A DNA stretch of 64,000 nt from positions 1-64,000 of the forward strand of contig CAZJHD010000009.1 of assembly GCA_964545855.1 (NCBI GenBank). Direction: 5' to 3'. A program made the translations under genes and the position numbers. Under the pieces are notes generated by a model. It was not told the DNA's origin. It saw only the letters and a list, made by a program, of their open reading frames with translations, and did no database searches. Position 1 is the first letter of the stretch, and every line of letters starts with the position of its first letter. Source of the stretch: CAZJHD01 sp964545855 (GTDB lineage Bacteria > Planctomycetota > UBA1135 > JACQFD01). This document shows, piece by piece, positions 63,226-64,000 of this stretch.

Positions 63226-64000
63226 TCAACGGGCGGAGCGTTCGTCGCGCAGGCAGAGATAGAGCTGCCGCAGGAAGCCCCGCTCGTCGGCCGGCAGCGC
63301 GATCTCGAGCTCCTCCGCCATGCGCTGCGCGATCGCGTGTCGCAGCGACGCCTCGGCGCCGGGATCGAGGGAGCCCCTCCGCGCGTGGAAGCTCCGGAGC
63401 AGCACGAGGGCGCCCGCGTCGAGCGCGCGCACGCGATGCACCGGCAGGTCGACGACGCGCGGCTCCGCGGGATCGGCGTAGCGCGCGCTGGCGAGCGGAT
63501 CCCGGTCGTGCGCTCCCGGAACTTCGTCCCGCACGACGAGCGTGCCGGCGAGGTAGTCGCCGAGGCGCTTCCCGTCGCGGGAGAGCAGGATCGCGACGGC
63601 GCCCACGGCGAAGCCCGGCGCGGGCACGAGCGTGTCGACGAAGAGCGCGAGCGTCCGCAGCAGATGCGCCCCGAGCGGCGCCGAACGCCCTTCGGCGTCC
63701 ACCACGCGGATGCCGAGCGCGCGCTTGCCGAAGGACGCGCCGATCGTCGCCGCCGTCCAGGGGAAGTACGCGAGCGGGAGCACGAGGGACCAGAGGGCGA
63801 GAACCGCGATGAACGTCGACTGGCCGAGCTCCAGCGCCGCCACGACGATCCCCACCGGGACAAGGACGACCATCGACAGGACGAAGAGCACCGCGCCGTC
63901 GATCATCAGCGCGGCCGCGCGCGACCCGAGCCCCGCCGTCTCCCAGCGGATGCTGACCGACTCGGGAGTCTCGAAATGGACGAAGGACGTCGAGGGATCG
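63226..64000 (-). CDS. RDD-family membrane protein (5' end beyond window)
   Basis: The open frame continues to the window edge, so the N-terminus is missing. The visible part begins DPSTSFVHFETPESVSI and leads into WETAGLGSRAAALMIDGAVLFV, the usual start of RDD proteins, then FGKRALGIRVVDAEGRS and RDGKRLGDYLAGTLVV. Three transmembrane helices are visible in the first 130 residues. The C-terminal 100 residues are a charged soluble extension. RDD proteins may transport ions or small molecules but are poorly defined. It is followed by the large membrane protein gene. Confidence 0.88.
   Translation of the reverse strand, partial: DPSTSFVHFETPESVSIRWETAGLGSRAAALMIDGAVLFVLSMVVLVPVGIVVAALELGQSTFIAVLALWSLVLPLAYFPWTAATIGASFGKRALGIRVVDAEGRSAPLGAHLLRTLALFVDTLVPAPGFAVGAVAILLSRDGKRLGDYLAGTLVVRDEVPGAHDRDPLASARYADPAEPRVVDLPVHRVRALDAGALVLLRSFHARRGSLDPGAEASLRHAIAQRMAEELEIALPADERGFLRQLYLCLRDERSAR

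Noticed and set aside
1..64000. CRISPR arrays, tRNA or rRNA genes
   Set aside because: No regularly spaced direct repeats of 25-40 bp and no tRNA-like T-loop/acceptor pairing were found when reading both strands by eye; a tRNA scan was not possible.

Overview
The window is high-GC bacterial chromosome with about 50 tightly packed protein genes on both strands. I found no rRNA, tRNA or CRISPR array. Several traits suggest an uncultured-type Planctomycetota: a secreted protein with a YGxGC-type C-terminal module (34521-35009), a short omega subunit of the VGGxF...LIQKR kind (31458-31685), large exported proteins built from carboxypeptidase-regulatory-like beta domains, few Shine-Dalgarno sites and many TTG/GTG starts. 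The taxonomic placement is inference.

Layout. 75-6248 (minus strand): a sensor kinase and response regulator with a secreted neighbour, then a lipoprotein agmatine-deiminase-like enzyme and urocanate hydratase. 6340-13883 (plus): three exported beta-domain proteins, two of them clear tandem paralogues. 14355-16771 (plus): an isolated two-gene cassette of an unknown coiled-coil-tailed protein and a B12-binding-type radical SAM enzyme. 16919-21676 (minus): an FAD/NAD oxidoreductase, NadA, a CorA transporter, a Rieske protein, a small membrane protein, an alpha/beta hydrolase and a secreted protein. 21831-24704 (plus): a DsbD-like transmembrane thiol-disulfide reductase in which an in-frame TGA replaces the first cysteine of the C-terminal CxxC motif, so it is very probably a selenoprotein. 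A cytochrome c/FTR1 iron permease converges on it and overlaps its 3' end. 26836-29676: ribose-5-phosphate isomerase, a hypothetical protein, RidA and an SDR. 29677-32141: two copies of a 163-bp inverted-terminal-repeat element in opposite orientation around a coiled-coil secreted protein and an RNA polymerase omega-like gene. 32142-43828: a TIGR03960-type radical SAM protein, an arsenate-reductase-like protein, two secreted proteins (one a repeat-rich fibre-like protein), an M28 peptidase and a heterodimeric ABC exporter. 43875-48900: a membrane-anchored unknown, two PrcB-like secreted proteins, TypA/BipA and a SurA-like chaperone.

48928-60259 is a glycan-assembly locus. Eight minus-strand genes with 1-4 nt junctions or short gaps encode a membrane glycosyltransferase, a GT9 transferase, two GT2 transferases, a sulfatase-like hydrolase, a catalytically degenerate sulfatase homologue, a small membrane protein and a radical SAM/SPASM protein. 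A divergent GT2 plus GT39-like pair faces them. The window ends with a site-2-type protease, a large membrane protein and a truncated RDD protein.

The observations most worth following up are the probable selenocysteine DsbD, the radical SAM/coiled-coil cassette, the inverted-repeat element pair and the sulfatase/pseudo-sulfatase pair.
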